A stretch of DNA of 64,000 bases, taken from Terrabacter sp. Ter38 (GTDB taxonomy: Bacteria > Actinomycetota > Actinomycetes > Actinomycetales > Dermatophilaceae). A program made the position numbers and the translations under genes. The notes beneath the pieces were generated by a model, which did no database searches, had not been told where the DNA came from, and saw nothing but the letters and a program-made list of their open reading frames with translations. Shown here piece by piece: positions 25,159 to 34,881 of the stretch. How positions within the stretch are numbered: position 1 is the first letter of the stretch; every line of letters starts with the position of its first letter. The stretch covers positions 806,001-870,000 of the forward strand of contig NZ_JALJRZ010000001.1 in NCBI RefSeq assembly GCF_024519435.1, given 5' to 3'.

Positions 25159-25776
25159 GTGCTCATCTCCAAGCCCGTGGCCGAGGCCATCCGTGCCGGC
25201 ACGGTGACGCAGGCCTTCCGCCGGTGGGACGCCCCACGGGTCAAGGTGGGCGGGTTGCAGCTGACCGCGGCCGGCATCGTCCGCTTCGACACCGTCAGCC
25301 GGGTGCGGGACCCGGACAAGCTCACCGAGCGCGACGCGCGCACGGCCGGTGTCAAGGACCTCGCCACCCTCCAGCGGTTCCTCGCTCCGAGGGAGAGCAA
25401 GCCCTCGCCTCGAGGCGGCAAGGGCGGTGACACCGTCTACCGCATCCGGCTCAGCTGGGCCGGTGAGGACCCGCGGATCGCCTTGCGAGAGAGCATGCCC
25501 GACGACGAGTCGCTGAGCGACATCGCGGCTCGGCTCCGACGGCTCGACGCGCGGCCGACCGGTCCGTGGACCCGCGAGATCCTCGAGTGGATCCGCGACA
25601 ACCCGCACGTCGTCTCGAAGGAGCTGGCGGCCCTGCGCGGTGTCGAGCTGCTCCCGATGAAGGTCGACATCCGCAAGCTCAAGGCCATCGGGCTGACGAT
25701 CAGCCACGACGTCGGCTACGAGCTCTCACCGCGCGGGACGGCATACCTCGAGTGGCTGGGGCGGCAGCCCGGCTGA
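25159..25776 (+). CDS. ASCH/PUA-like domain protein
   Basis: 205-residue soluble protein. The first about 100 residues (ISKPVAEAIRAGTVTQAFRRWDAPRVKVGG, then RFDTVSRV and TVYRIRLSWAGEDPRIALRE) resemble ASCH-type PUA-fold proteins, which bind RNA or modified nucleic acids. The C-terminal part (about 130-205; WTREILEWIRDNPHVVSKELAALRG) looks like a winged-helix. GTG start at 25159, four bases after the frameshifted gene. Not linked to any pathway; assignment by pattern only. Confidence 0.6.
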   Translation: MLISKPVAEAIRAGTVTQAFRRWDAPRVKVGGLQLTAAGIVRFDTVSRVRDPDKLTERDARTAGVKDLATLQRFLAPRESKPSPRGGKGGDTVYRIRLSWAGEDPRIALRESMPDDESLSDIAARLRRLDARPTGPWTREILEWIRDNPHVVSKELAALRGVELLPMKVDIRKLKAIGLTISHDVGYELSPRGTAYLEWLGRQPG

Positions 25777-25816
25777 GCAGGACCGCTCGACCCCGACGGC
25801 TCGACCCGACGGCAGG

Positions 25817-26854
25817 TCAGCGCTGGGTCGTGTCGGTGACCTCGCCGACGAGCTCCTCGAGCACGTCCTCGAGGAAGACGACCCCCGTCACCACGGCGTC
25901 GTCGTCGATGACGCGCGCGAGGTGGGCGCCCGTCAGCTGCATCGTGGCGAGCACGTCCTCGATGTCGTCGTCCTCGCGCACGGTGGCGAGTCGACGGACC
26001 CGCTTGGGCGGGATCGGCTGCTCGTGCCGCTCGTCGTCGGCGTAGAGGATGTCCTTGAGGTGCAGGTAGCCGGCGATCTCGCCCGCCGCGTCCCGGACCG
26101 GGTAGCGCGAGAAGCCCTGCTTGGCGACGAGGCGCTCGATGTCGGCGGGCGTCGCGCCCAGCTCGACGGTCGTCAGCGACCGCCGGTCGACCGCCACCTC
26201 GCGGGCGCGCTTGTCGGAGAACTCGAGCGTCTTGGCGACGAGCCCGTGGCGCTCCTCCTCGATGAGGCCCTCCCGACGGGACTCCCCGACGATGTGCGCC
26301 ACCTCCTCGACGGTGAACGCCGACGTGATCTCGTCCTTGGGCTCGACCCCGAAGAGGCGCACCAAGGCCTTCGCGACCGCCTCCATGGCGTGGATGATCG
26401 GGCGCAGCGCGCTGGCGATGAAGAAGAGCGCCGGCACGAGGACGAGCGCCGCGCGGTCGGGCCCCGCGATCGCGAGGTTCTTCGGGATCATCTCGCCGAC
26501 GACCACGTGGAGGTAGGACACGATGAGCAGCGCGAGCGCCAGGGCCACGCCGCTCGCCCACGCGTCGGAGAGGCCCCAGCCGTGGAAGATCGGCTCGAGC
26601 AGGTGGTGCAGCGCCGCCTCGGCCAGCGCACCGAGGCCGACCGAGCACACGGTGATGCCGAGCTGGGCGGTCGCGAGCATCGACCCGAGGCGCTCGAGCG
26701 CGAGCAGGCACGACTGGGCGCGCTTGCTGCCCGCGTCGGCCAGCGGCTCGAGCGTCGAGCGTCGCACCGCCATGGCGGCGAACTCGGCGCCGACGAAGAA
26801 GGCGTTGCCGAGCAGGAGGAGGACAGACACGAGGTAGACCCAGGCGCCGCTCAC
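25817..26854 (-). CDS. CNNM/CBS-pair membrane protein (CorC/TlyC-like), second of two
   Basis: 345 residues: CNNM (DUF21) domain with three to four helices at about 1-190 (LLLGNAFFVGAEFAAMAVRR, VVGEMIPKNLAIAGPD), then two CBS domains (about 205-335). It lacks the C-terminal CorC_HlyC domain of its neighbour. GTG at 26854 overlaps the upstream gene's stop (GTGA). Family members export or regulate Mg2+/Co2+; the older hemolysin name is misleading. A tandem pair of one long and one short paralogue is common in Actinomycetota and may form a heteromer. Confidence 0.9.
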   Translation of the reverse strand: MSGAWVYLVSVLLLLGNAFFVGAEFAAMAVRRSTLEPLADAGSKRAQSCLLALERLGSMLATAQLGITVCSVGLGALAEAALHHLLEPIFHGWGLSDAWASGVALALALLIVSYLHVVVGEMIPKNLAIAGPDRAALVLVPALFFIASALRPIIHAMEAVAKALVRLFGVEPKDEITSAFTVEEVAHIVGESRREGLIEEERHGLVAKTLEFSDKRAREVAVDRRSLTTVELGATPADIERLVAKQGFSRYPVRDAAGEIAGYLHLKDILYADDERHEQPIPPKRVRRLATVREDDDIEDVLATMQLTGAHLARVIDDDAVVTGVVFLEDVLEELVGEVTDTTQR

Positions 26855-28257
26855 GACCTCTCCCCCGTCTCCAGCGTGGACGGCATACGTCCATCCCCGT
26901 CCGGCTGGCTGGACGCCGCGGACGCGTCGCGTGCGTCCCCACCGTCGCCCGGGGGCAGTGACTCAGGGTCGGGCACGAAGCGCAGGCGGTCGACGCGGCG
27001 GCCCTCCATGCCGACGACGTTGATGCGCCAGCCGGGCACCCGGACGACGTCACCGACCACGGGCACCCGGCCCAGGCTCGTCATGACGAAGCCGCCCATC
27101 GTCTCGTAGGTCGACCCGTCAGGGACGTCGGCGTCGAAGGCGTCGCGCACCTCGTCGGGGCGCCACAGACCGGGCACGGTCCACGACCCGTCGATGAGCT
27201 CGCGGCCACCCTGCCGGCTGCGGTCGTGCTCGTCGGAGACCTCGCCGACGATCTCCTCGACGACGTCCTCGAGCGTGACGATGCCCGAGGTGCCGCCGTA
27301 CTCGTCGACGACGACGGCCATCTGGAAGCCGCCCTCGCGCAGCTCGCGCAGGAGGGGGTCGAGCCGGATCGTCTCCGGCACGACGAGGCGGTCGGACATC
27401 AGCGCCGAGACGGGCACGTCCTTGCGCCGCTCGTGGGGCACGGCCATCGCCTTCTTGACGTGGACGACCCCGTCGATGTCGTCCCAGTCCTCGCCGAGCA
27501 CCGGGAAGCGCGAGTGCCCCGTGCGCCGCGAGAGTCGCAGCACGTCGTCGGCGGACTCCTCACGGTGGATGCCGGTGCACCGCACGCGCGGCGTCATGAC
27601 GTCGTCCGCCGTGCGCTCGCCGAAACCGAGCGAGCGCGTCAGCATCCGCGCGGTCGTGACGTCGAGGGTGCCCGCCTCGGCCGAGCGCTGCACGAGGCTC
27701 GCGAGCTCCTGTGGCGTGCGCGCGCCCGACAGCTCCTCCTGCGGCTCGATCCCGAACGCGCGGAGGAAGGCGTTGGCCGAGCCGTTGAGCACGATGATGA
27801 GGGGCTTGGCGATGACGGCGAAGACGCGCACGGGCAGGGCCACGACCTTGGCCGTCGCGAGCGGCGCGGAGATGCCGAGGAACTGCGGCAGCAGCTCGCC
27901 GAAGACCATCGAGAAGATCGTGGCCAGCAGGAGTGCGAGGGTGCTCGAGACGGCCTCCACCGCACCGGGGCCGAGGCCGAGGGCCTCGAGAGGCCCGGCG
28001 ACGAGGACCCCGATCGAGGGCTGCGCGAGGTAGCCGACGACGAGGGTCGTGATCGTGATGCCGACCTGGGCCGCCGACAGCTGCGTCGAGAGCTGCTTGA
28101 GCGACTGGAGCACGACGCGGGCCCGCGAGTCCCCGGCGTCGATGGCCCGCTGGACCGTGGGCCGGTCGAGGGCCACGAGGGAGAACTCGGCGGCGACGAA
28201 GAGGGCGGTTCCGGCCGTGAGCAGCACGGCGCCGAGGACGAGGAGCCACTCGGTCAC
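26851..28257 (-). CDS. CNNM/CBS/CorC_HlyC membrane protein, first of two
   Basis: 468 residues: CNNM transmembrane domain (about 1-200; LFVAAEFSLVALDRPTVQRA, MVFGELLPQFLGISAPL), a CBS pair (about 215-335, ending GTSGIVTLEDVVEEIVGEVSDEHDR), and a CorC_HlyC FAD-like fold C-terminal domain (about 350-440). Probable Mg2+ (or Co2+) efflux or homeostasis protein. GTG at 28257 has no ribosome site but overlaps the stop of a 32-codon upstream ORF (GTGA), implying coupled translation. Confidence 0.9.
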   Translation of the reverse strand: MTEWLLVLGAVLLTAGTALFVAAEFSLVALDRPTVQRAIDAGDSRARVVLQSLKQLSTQLSAAQVGITITTLVVGYLAQPSIGVLVAGPLEALGLGPGAVEAVSSTLALLLATIFSMVFGELLPQFLGISAPLATAKVVALPVRVFAVIAKPLIIVLNGSANAFLRAFGIEPQEELSGARTPQELASLVQRSAEAGTLDVTTARMLTRSLGFGERTADDVMTPRVRCTGIHREESADDVLRLSRRTGHSRFPVLGEDWDDIDGVVHVKKAMAVPHERRKDVPVSALMSDRLVVPETIRLDPLLRELREGGFQMAVVVDEYGGTSGIVTLEDVVEEIVGEVSDEHDRSRQGGRELIDGSWTVPGLWRPDEVRDAFDADVPDGSTYETMGGFVMTSLGRVPVVGDVVRVPGWRINVVGMEGRRVDRLRFVPDPESLPPGDGGDARDASAASSQPDGDGRMPSTLETGERS

Positions 28258-28352
28258 GGCCGGGCCACCCGTCGAGGGGTGCCCGCGGTCACGGGAGCGG
28301 AGACCTGGCTGGTGGCGGGGGTGGCCGGACCCTGGTCGCGGAGGGAGGTCAT
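28254..28352 (-). CDS. proline-rich upstream ORF (leader peptide) of the CNNM pair
   Basis: ATG at 28352, 32 codons, TGA at 28256-28254 overlapping the GTG start of the CNNM gene. The product starts MTSLRDQGPATPATSQ and has five prolines, ending RRVARP. A -10-like TATAGT lies at 28368-28363, ten bases before the ATG. Pro-rich leaders (mgtL, corL) control Mg2+ transporters in enterobacteria, so a similar attenuator is possible; here that is inference. Confidence 0.5.
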   Translation of the reverse strand: MTSLRDQGPATPATSQVSAPVTAGTPRRVARP

Positions 28353-28501
28353 GGTGCGCTCAACTATAGGGAGCCGCACCGGCCCGCCGCGGCGGGACCG
28401 CTCGCCCGACCTCCGTGTGGACGGGGTACGCCGTGTGGTTGAGTTGGGCGCATCACGGCGGGGCCGTGGCGCCCACGTGGGCCGACGGAGGGAGCACGGT
28501 G

Positions 28502-29554
28502 GTGCACGGACGACCGGAGTTCACCGGGCACATCGAGGTGCGCGGGCTGACGAAGCGGTTCGGCTCCTTCACTGCCGTCGACCAGCTCGACTTCGATGTC
28601 GAGCCCGGGCGGGTGACCGGCTTCCTCGGGCCCAACGGCAGCGGCAAGACGACGACCCTGCGCATGCTGCTCGGCCTCGTCCGGGCCACGGGCGGCACGG
28701 CGACGATCGACGGCCACCGCTACTCCGAGATCCCCAACCCGCTCACCGTCGTCGGTTCCGCCCTCGAGGCGACGAACTTCCACCCCGGCCGCACGGGACG
28801 CAACCACCTCCGCGTGCAGGCTGCGGTCGCCGGTGTCCCCGACTCGCGCGTCGACGAGCTGCTCGAGCTCGTCGGCATCCCGGCCGCAGCCCGCAAGCGG
28901 GCCGGCGGCTACTCCATGGGCATGCGCCAGCGGCTCGGCCTCGCAGGCGCCCTGATCGGCGACCCGCGCGTCATCATCCTCGACGAGCCGGCCAACGGCC
29001 TCGACCCCGAGGGCATCCGCTGGCTGCGCGGCTTCCTGCGCCACCTCGCCGACGAGGGTCGCACGCTGCTCATCTCGAGCCACATGCTCTCCGAGGTCGA
29101 GCAGACGGTCGACGACGTCGTCATCATCGCCAACGGCCAGCGCGTCGCCCAGGGCACCGTCGCCGAGCTGCGCGGCGAGCCCACGGCATACGTCCGCACG
29201 TCCGACCCCGACCGGCTGTCCGAGGCGCTCCGCGGTCGCGGCCTCGCGGTCACGCCGAGCGGGCGGGGCCTGCGCGTCACCACCGAGGACCTCGCCGTGG
29301 TCGGGGACGTGGCGCACGCCAGCGACGTCGCGATCCACGAGCTGCGCAGCGAGCAGACCCACCTCGAGGAGCTCTTCTTCAACCTCACCGAGAGTGACGC
29401 GCACCGCAACCGCAACCTCGGGCTCGACGCGCCAGCAGATGGCGGCACGCACCCCGACCTCCCGCCGCCGAGCGGACCCCCCATCGACCCTGCCCTGCTG
29501 GCCGAGCCCGCGCCGGTGGCGGGTCCGGCTGACCGCGAAGGAGACCCGCGATGA
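28502..29554 (+). CDS. ABC transporter ATP-binding protein
   Basis: 350-residue ATPase of an ABC-2 exporter. Walker A GPNGSGKT (43-50), signature YSMGMRQRLGLAGAL (about 137-151), Walker B VIILDEPANGLDP (D161, E162), switch His in LLISSHMLSEVEQ. The last 50 residues are a Pro/Asp-rich tail. The GTG at 28502 (or 28499) is chosen because GGAGGGAG lies just upstream; the 29-residue extension beyond has no family match. Its stop overlaps the permease ATG. Substrate unknown. Confidence 0.9.
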   Translation: MHGRPEFTGHIEVRGLTKRFGSFTAVDQLDFDVEPGRVTGFLGPNGSGKTTTLRMLLGLVRATGGTATIDGHRYSEIPNPLTVVGSALEATNFHPGRTGRNHLRVQAAVAGVPDSRVDELLELVGIPAAARKRAGGYSMGMRQRLGLAGALIGDPRVIILDEPANGLDPEGIRWLRGFLRHLADEGRTLLISSHMLSEVEQTVDDVVIIANGQRVAQGTVAELRGEPTAYVRTSDPDRLSEALRGRGLAVTPSGRGLRVTTEDLAVVGDVAHASDVAIHELRSEQTHLEELFFNLTESDAHRNRNLGLDAPADGGTHPDLPPPSGPPIDPALLAEPAPVAGPADREGDPR

Positions 29555-30354
29555 CCGCGGCGGTGCGGGCCGAGCTCCGCAAGCTCTTCACGACCCGCCT
29601 CTGGTGGGGCATGGCCATCGCCGTGTTCGTCAGCGGCGCCGCCTTCGCCGTCCTCTTCGCCTTCGTGTTCACGAGCGACGCCCTGCGCGGGCCGCAGGCT
29701 GCGGCGGCCCCCACCACCGACGTCGCCATCGCCAAGGCCGTCTTCACCGGCGGCCTGCAGGTGGGCTACCTCCTCACGTTGTCGATCGGCGTGCTCACGA
29801 TCGGTTCGGAGTACCGCCACCAGACCATCACCGCGACCTTCCTGGCGATCCCCCGGCGCGGTCGCGTCATGGCGGCCAAGGTCATCTCGCTGCTCGTGAT
29901 CGGCGTGCTCTACGGCCTGCTGTCGCTCGCGGGCGCCGTCGGGGCGGGCACCCTCGTGCTGACGTCCAAGGGTGTCGCTCCCTTCGCCGACCCGGCGATC
30001 TGGCGCACCCTCGCGCTCTCCCTGCTCGTGCTGGGCCTCTGGGCCCTCATCGGCCTCGGCGCCGGCATCCTCATCCCCAACCAGGTCGCCGCGCTGCTCA
30101 TCTCCGTCGCCGTGGCGTGGATCGTCGAGCCGGTCCTCGGGCTCGTGCTCGCCCTGACCGACTGGGGCAAGAGCATCTCCCCCTACCTCCCGAGTCGCGC
30201 CACGAGCGCGATGCTCGAGTCGACGAGCAGCGGCTTCGACGGCCAGCCGGTCGACCAGCTCTCCTGGTGGGCGGGAGCGCTCGTGCTCATGGCGTATGCC
30301 GCCGTGATGGCCGGTCTCGGCACGTGGCGGACGCTGCGCGCCGACATCAGCTGA
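29551..30354 (+). CDS. ABC-2 type permease
   Basis: 267 residues with six predicted membrane helices (about 18-42, 70-90, 110-135, 152-175, 180-200, 238-258) and the ABC-2 N-terminus AAVRAELRKLFTTRLWW. The conserved EYRHQTITATFLAIPRRGRVMAAK is the coupling segment after helix 2. ATG at 29551 overlaps the ATPase stop (ATGA), so the two form one exporter. Cargo cannot be inferred. Confidence 0.88.
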   Translation: MTAAVRAELRKLFTTRLWWGMAIAVFVSGAAFAVLFAFVFTSDALRGPQAAAAPTTDVAIAKAVFTGGLQVGYLLTLSIGVLTIGSEYRHQTITATFLAIPRRGRVMAAKVISLLVIGVLYGLLSLAGAVGAGTLVLTSKGVAPFADPAIWRTLALSLLVLGLWALIGLGAGILIPNQVAALLISVAVAWIVEPVLGLVLALTDWGKSISPYLPSRATSAMLESTSSGFDGQPVDQLSWWAGALVLMAYAAVMAGLGTWRTLRADIS

Positions 30355-30451
30355 CGCGAGCGTCCAGCAGGCACAGGCGGTACCCGACGACGCCCCCGAG
30401 GGCCAGCCCCGCGGACGTGAGGAACGCCTCGTCGACGGTCGGGCTCGACAT
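30347..30451 (-). CDS. possible small membrane protein (34 residues)
   Basis: ATG 30451 to TGA 30347, convergent with and overlapping the end of the permease gene by eight bases. The product [20 protein letters not shown] is followed by [14 protein letters not shown], one hydrophobic segment. Third codon positions are nearly all G/C, suggesting real or formerly real coding. No clear ribosome site and no family recognised. Confidence 0.3.
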   Translation of the reverse strand: MSSPTVDEAFLTSAGLALGGVVGYRLCLLDARVS

Positions 30452-30546
30452 CCGAGCCCCCGTCCGGTACGAGAGCATTCGGGTCTAGGCTTGACCCCTG
30501 TATAGGCAACGACGCACCCGAGCCAAACGAAAGAGGCGCATTCGCC

Positions 30547-33500
30547 GTGTCCGATCAGTCCACGTCCGGTGACCCGATTGCAGCATTCGGGCCGAACGAA
30601 TGGCTCGTCGACGAGCTCTACCAGCAGTTCCTGACCGACAAGACGTCGGTCGACAAGGCCTGGTGGGGGTACTTCGAGGACTACCGGCCGGGTGAGACCG
30701 ACACGAGCGCGGCCCCGGGCCGCACGGCGACCGCGACGAAGCCGCAGACGACGCGCGCGCCGGCCAACCCCTCGCCCACGGGGTCCACCAACGGGTCGGC
30801 CAACGGCGCCCCCGTGAAGGCCCCGACGACCCCGGCGCAGAGCCCCGCCCCGGCGGCGGCCGCGACCACCCGTCCGAAGGTGGCGCCCGCGCCTCCTGTC
30901 CAGGCTCCCGCCGCACCGGCCGCCAAGGCCGAGCCCAAGACCGAGGCGAAGACCGAGCCCAAGACCGAGGCGAAGACCGAGGCGAAGACCGAGGCGAAGA
31001 CCGAGCCCAAGGCGGCACCCAAGGACGAGCCCGCCGCCGAGACCCCCAAGCCGCGCGACATCCCCGCGGTCAAGGGCACCGGCCCGGTCAACGACGACCG
31101 GGTGACCCCGCTGCGCGGCGCGTCCTCCCGCGTCGTGGCCAACATGGAGGTCTCCCTCACCGTCCCGACCGCGACGAGCGTGCGCGCCGTCCCGGCCAAG
31201 CTGCTCATCGACAACCGCGTCGTCATCAACAACCACCTGGCCCGCTCGCGCGGCGGCAAGGTGAGCTTCACCCACCTCATCGGCTACGCCATGGTCAAGG
31301 CCCTGGCGCTCATGCCCGAGATGAACAACGGCTTCACCGAGAAGGACGGCAAGCCCGCCCTCGTCGTGCCGGCCCACGTCAACTTCGGCCTGGCCATCGA
31401 CCTCCAGAAGGACGACGGCAGCCGCACGCTCGTCGTGCCCTCGATCAAGTCGGCCGAGGAGATGGACTTCGTCCACTTCTGGACCGCCTACGAGGACATC
31501 GTCCGCAAGGCCCGCGCCAACAAGCTGACCGTCGAGGACTTCCAGGGCACGACGATCTCGTTGACCAACCCGGGCGGCATCGGCACGGTGCACTCGGTTC
31601 CGCGCCTCATGAAGGGCCAGGGCGCCATCATCGGCGTCGGCGCCCTCGACTACCCCGCCGAGTGGCAGGGCGCGAGCACCGAGACCCTCAACCGCAACGC
31701 CGTGAGCAAGATCCTCACGCTCACCTCGACGTACGACCACCGCATCATCCAGGGCGCCCAGTCCGGCGACTACCTGCGGATCATGCATCAGCTGCTCCTG
31801 GGCGACAACCGCTTCTACGACGAGATCTTCGAGTCGCTGCGCATCCCCTACGAGCCGATCCGCTGGATCCAGGACGTCGACTCCTCGCACGACGACGACA
31901 TCAACAAGGTCGCCCGCGTCCAGGAGCTCATCCACGCCTACCGCGTGCGCGGCCACCTCATGGCCGACACCGACCCGCTCGAGTACAAGCAGCGCCGCCA
32001 CCACGACCTCGACGTCACGACGCACGGCCTGAGCCTGTGGGACCTCGACCGCACCTTCGCGACCGGCGGCTTCGGCGGCTACCCGTTCCTCAAGCTGCGC
32101 AAGATCCTCGGCATCCTGCGTGACTCGTACTGCCGCACCGTCGGCATCGAGTACATGCACATCCAGGACCCCGAGCAGCGCAAGTGGATCCAGAACAAGG
32201 TCGAGCGGCCCTACGAGAAGGCCAACCGCGACGAGCAGATGCGGATCATGCGCCGCCTCAACGCCGCCGAGGCCTTCGAGACCTTCCTCCAGACGAAGTT
32301 CGTCGGGCAGAAGCGCTTCTCGCTCGAGGGCGGCGAGTCCGTCATCGCGCTCCTCGACCGCATCCTGTGCCGCGCCGCGAGCGAGAACCTCGACGAGGTC
32401 TGCATCGGCATGCCGCACCGTGGCCGCCTCAACGTCCTGGCCAACATCGCGGGCAAGTCCTACGGCCAGATCTTCCGCGAGTTCGAGGGCACCCAGGACC
32501 CCAAGTCGGTCCAGGGCTCGGGCGACGTGAAGTACCACCTCGGCACCGAGGGCGAGTTCGTCTCCGAGGACGGCAGCAAGACAAAGGTCTACCTCGCCGC
32601 CAACCCGAGCCACCTCGAGGCCGTCAACCCGGTGCTCGAGGGCATCGTCCGGGCCAAGCAGGACCGGCTCAACCTCGCGGGCGAGTCGTTCACCGTGCTG
32701 CCCGTGCTCATGCACGGCGACGCCGCGTTCGCCGGGCAGGGCGTCGTGGCCGAGACGCTCAACCTCTCGCAGCTGCGCGGCTACCGCACGGGCGGCACCA
32801 TCCACGTCGTCATCAATAACCAGGTCGGGTTCACGACCTCGCCGAGCAGCTCGCGCTCGTCGGTCTACTCGACCGACGTCGCCCGCATGATCCAGGCGCC
32901 GATCTTCCACGTGAACGGCGACGACCCCGAGGCCTGCGTGCGCGTGGCCGAGCTGGCCTACGAGTTCCGCCAGGAGTTCAACAAGGACGTCGTCATCGAC
33001 ATGGTGTGCTACCGCCGACGCGGTCACAACGAGGGCGACGACCCGTCGATGACCCAGCCGCTCATGTACAACCTCATCGAGGCCAAGCGCTCGGTCCGCA
33101 AGCTCTACACGGAGTCGCTCATCGGCCGCGGCGACATCAGCGTCGAGGACGCCGAGGCCGCGCTGCGCGACTACCAGCAGCAGCTCGAGCGCGTCTTCGT
33201 CGAGACCCGCGAGGCGAAGAAGGCCCAGGCCGCCACACCGGCCCCGCCGACCGACCGCGACTCCGACGCCCCGGACAACGCCGGTCTCGAGCGCCCCACG
33301 GCGCAGGTCCAGGACGACGAGGCGCCGGTACGCTCCGCGACCGAGACCGGCGTCGAGGCGAGCGAGCTCGTCCACATCGGGGAGACCTTCGCGAGCCCGC
33401 CCGAGGGCTTCACGATCCACCCGAAGCTCAAGCAGCTCATGGACAAGCGCGCCCAGATGGTCCACGAGGGCGGCATCGACTGGCCGATGGCCGAGCTGCT

Positions 33501-34506
33501 CGCCTTCGGCACGCTCCTCAAGGAGGGCACCCCGATCCGGCTCGCCGGTCAGGACAGCCGCCGCGGCACGTTCGTGCAGCGCCACGCGGTGCTCATCGAC
33601 AAGAACAACGCGGAGGAGTGGACGCCGCTGCTCTACCTCGGTGAGGGCCAGGCCCGCTTCTGGGTCTACGACTCGCTGCTGTCCGAGTACGCCGCGATGG
33701 GCTTCGAGTACGGCTACTCCGTCGAGCGTCCCGACGCCCTCGTGCTGTGGGAGGCGCAGTTCGGCGACTTCGGCAACGGTGCACAGACGATCGTCGACGA
33801 GTTCATCAGCAGCTCCGAGCAGAAGTGGGGCCAGCGCAGCTCGGTCGTGCTGCTCCTGCCGCACGGCTACGAGGGCCAGGGTCCCGACCACAGCTCGGCG
33901 CGCATCGAGCGCTACCTGCAGCTCTGCGCCGAGAACAACATGACGGTCGCCTACCCGTCCACCGCTGCGAGCTACTTCCACCTCCTGCGTCGACAGGCCT
34001 ACGCCCGCCCGCGCACACCGCTCGTCGTCTTCACCCCGAAGTCGATGCTGCGCAGCAAGGCGGCAGCCAGCTCGGTCGAGGCCTTCACGCAAGGCGGCTT
34101 CCAGCCGGTCCTGGCCGACCACGAGGGCGTCACCCAGGACGTCACGCGGGTGCTCTTCGCCAGCGGCAAGATCGTCCACGAGCTCGACGCCGAGCGCGAG
34201 AAGCGCGGCGACACCTCCACGGCCGTCATCCGCGTCGAGCAGCTCTACCCCATTCCCGAGAAGGAGATCATCGACGCCGCCTCGAGGTACCCCGGCGCCG
34301 AGCTCGTGTGGGTGCAGGACGAGCCGCGCAACCAGGGTGCGTGGCCGCTCATGGCCCAGTGGCTGCACGAGGACCTCTGCGACCTCGGCGAGACCCGTCC
34401 GTGGCGCGTCGTGGCCCGCAAGGCCGCGGCCTCGCCGGCCACCGGCTCGTCGAAGAAGCACGCGGCCGAGCAGGCCGAGCTCATGGAGCGCGCGTTCGGG
34501 CGCTGA
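30547..34506 (+). CDS. kgd: multifunctional 2-oxoglutarate dehydrogenase E1/E2-like (Kgd)
   Basis: 1319-residue fusion typical of Actinobacteria. Order: N-terminal E1 interaction segment ([27 protein letters not shown]), a 120-residue Ala/Pro/Lys/Glu linker, an E2 acyltransferase domain without lipoyl domain (catalytic His398 in [15 protein letters not shown]), then the ThDP E1 domain ([37 protein letters not shown]) and transketolase C-terminal domains. Catalyses 2-oxoglutarate decarboxylation and succinyl transfer with separate E2/E3. GTG start at 30547 with AAAGAGG upstream. Counterpart of Rv1248c; usually inhibited by GarA/OdhI-type FHA proteins (not in window). Slightly longer than usual because of the linker repeat. 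Confidence 0.96.
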   Translation: MSDQSTSGDPIAAFGPNEWLVDELYQQFLTDKTSVDKAWWGYFEDYRPGETDTSAAPGRTATATKPQTTRAPANPSPTGSTNGSANGAPVKAPTTPAQSPAPAAAATTRPKVAPAPPVQAPAAPAAKAEPKTEAKTEPKTEAKTEAKTEAKTEPKAAPKDEPAAETPKPRDIPAVKGTGPVNDDRVTPLRGASSRVVANMEVSLTVPTATSVRAVPAKLLIDNRVVINNHLARSRGGKVSFTHLIGYAMVKALALMPEMNNGFTEKDGKPALVVPAHVNFGLAIDLQKDDGSRTLVVPSIKSAEEMDFVHFWTAYEDIVRKARANKLTVEDFQGTTISLTNPGGIGTVHSVPRLMKGQGAIIGVGALDYPAEWQGASTETLNRNAVSKILTLTSTYDHRIIQGAQSGDYLRIMHQLLLGDNRFYDEIFESLRIPYEPIRWIQDVDSSHDDDINKVARVQELIHAYRVRGHLMADTDPLEYKQRRHHDLDVTTHGLSLWDLDRTFATGGFGGYPFLKLRKILGILRDSYCRTVGIEYMHIQDPEQRKWIQNKVERPYEKANRDEQMRIMRRLNAAEAFETFLQTKFVGQKRFSLEGGESVIALLDRILCRAASENLDEVCIGMPHRGRLNVLANIAGKSYGQIFREFEGTQDPKSVQGSGDVKYHLGTEGEFVSEDGSKTKVYLAANPSHLEAVNPVLEGIVRAKQDRLNLAGESFTVLPVLMHGDAAFAGQGVVAETLNLSQLRGYRTGGTIHVVINNQVGFTTSPSSSRSSVYSTDVARMIQAPIFHVNGDDPEACVRVAELAYEFRQEFNKDVVIDMVCYRRRGHNEGDDPSMTQPLMYNLIEAKRSVRKLYTESLIGRGDISVEDAEAALRDYQQQLERVFVETREAKKAQAATPAPPTDRDSDAPDNAGLERPTAQVQDDEAPVRSATETGVEASELVHIGETFASPPEGFTIHPKLKQLMDKRAQMVHEGGIDWPMAELLAFGTLLKEGTPIRLAGQDSRRGTFVQRHAVLIDKNNAEEWTPLLYLGEGQARFWVYDSLLSEYAAMGFEYGYSVERPDALVLWEAQFGDFGNGAQTIVDEFISSSEQKWGQRSSVVLLLPHGYEGQGPDHSSARIERYLQLCAENNMTVAYPSTAASYFHLLRRQAYARPRTPLVVFTPKSMLRSKAAASSVEAFTQGGFQPVLADHEGVTQDVTRVLFASGKIVHELDAEREKRGDTSTAVIRVEQLYPIPEKEIIDAASRYPGAELVWVQDEPRNQGAWPLMAQWLHEDLCDLGETRPWRVVARKAAASPATGSSKKHAAEQAELMERAFGR
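30931..31011. repeat. 12-bp tandem repeats in the kgd linker
   Basis: Six or seven copies of AAGACCGAGGCG or AAGACCGAGCCC, encoding KTEA/KTEP units in the disordered linker between the N-terminal helix segment and the E2 domain of Kgd. In frame throughout. Confidence 0.9.
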
Positions 34507-34551
34507 GCCCGCACACACGCCGTACACGCCCGCACGGGCACACCGAGCACC

Positions 34552-34584
34552 CGAGGGACCCCGCCACGACGGCGGGGTCCCTCG
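34552..34584 (+). terminator. kgd terminator hairpin
   Basis: A perfect 14-bp stem CGAGGGACCCCGCC (34552-34565) with 34571-34584, loop ACGAC, 45 bases past the kgd stop. No T-run follows, as is common for GC-rich actinobacterial terminators. Confidence 0.75.
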
Positions 34585-34701
34585 CTGCGTCCCCGGCGTG
34601 ACGGCATACGCAGGCGGTGGTCCCGACGGCACGCAGGCCGATGTGCCCGGTCCTCGGCCCGCCTCCGCCAGCCCCACCCCGGCACGCGATAACCTCCCCT
34701 C

Positions 34702-34878
34702 GTGTACTTCACCGACAGGGGCATCGAGGAGCTGGCGGCGCGCCGCGGCGAGGACCAGGTCACCATCGAGTGGCTCGCCGAGCAGCTGCGCACGTTCGTC
34801 GACCTCAACCCCGAGTTCGAGGTGCCGGTCGAGCGACTCGCGACATGGCTCGCCCGGCTGGACGACGACGAGGACTGA
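34702..34878 (+). CDS. DUF6104 family small protein
   Basis: 58-residue acidic protein starting MYFTDRGIEELAARRGEDQ, with EWLAEQLRTFVDLNPEFE and ending DDDED. This matches the small DUF6104 proteins encoded after kgd in many Actinobacteria (recognised from memory). GTG at 34702. A -10-like TAACCT (34690-34695) sits six bases upstream, so the transcript may be leaderless. Function unknown. Confidence 0.75.
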   Translation: MYFTDRGIEELAARRGEDQVTIEWLAEQLRTFVDLNPEFEVPVERLATWLARLDDDED

Positions 34879-34881
34879 GCA

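Noticed and set aside
30491-30506. TTGACC and TATAGG as a promoter for kgd
   Set aside because: Only four bases separate them, far from the 16-18 needed.
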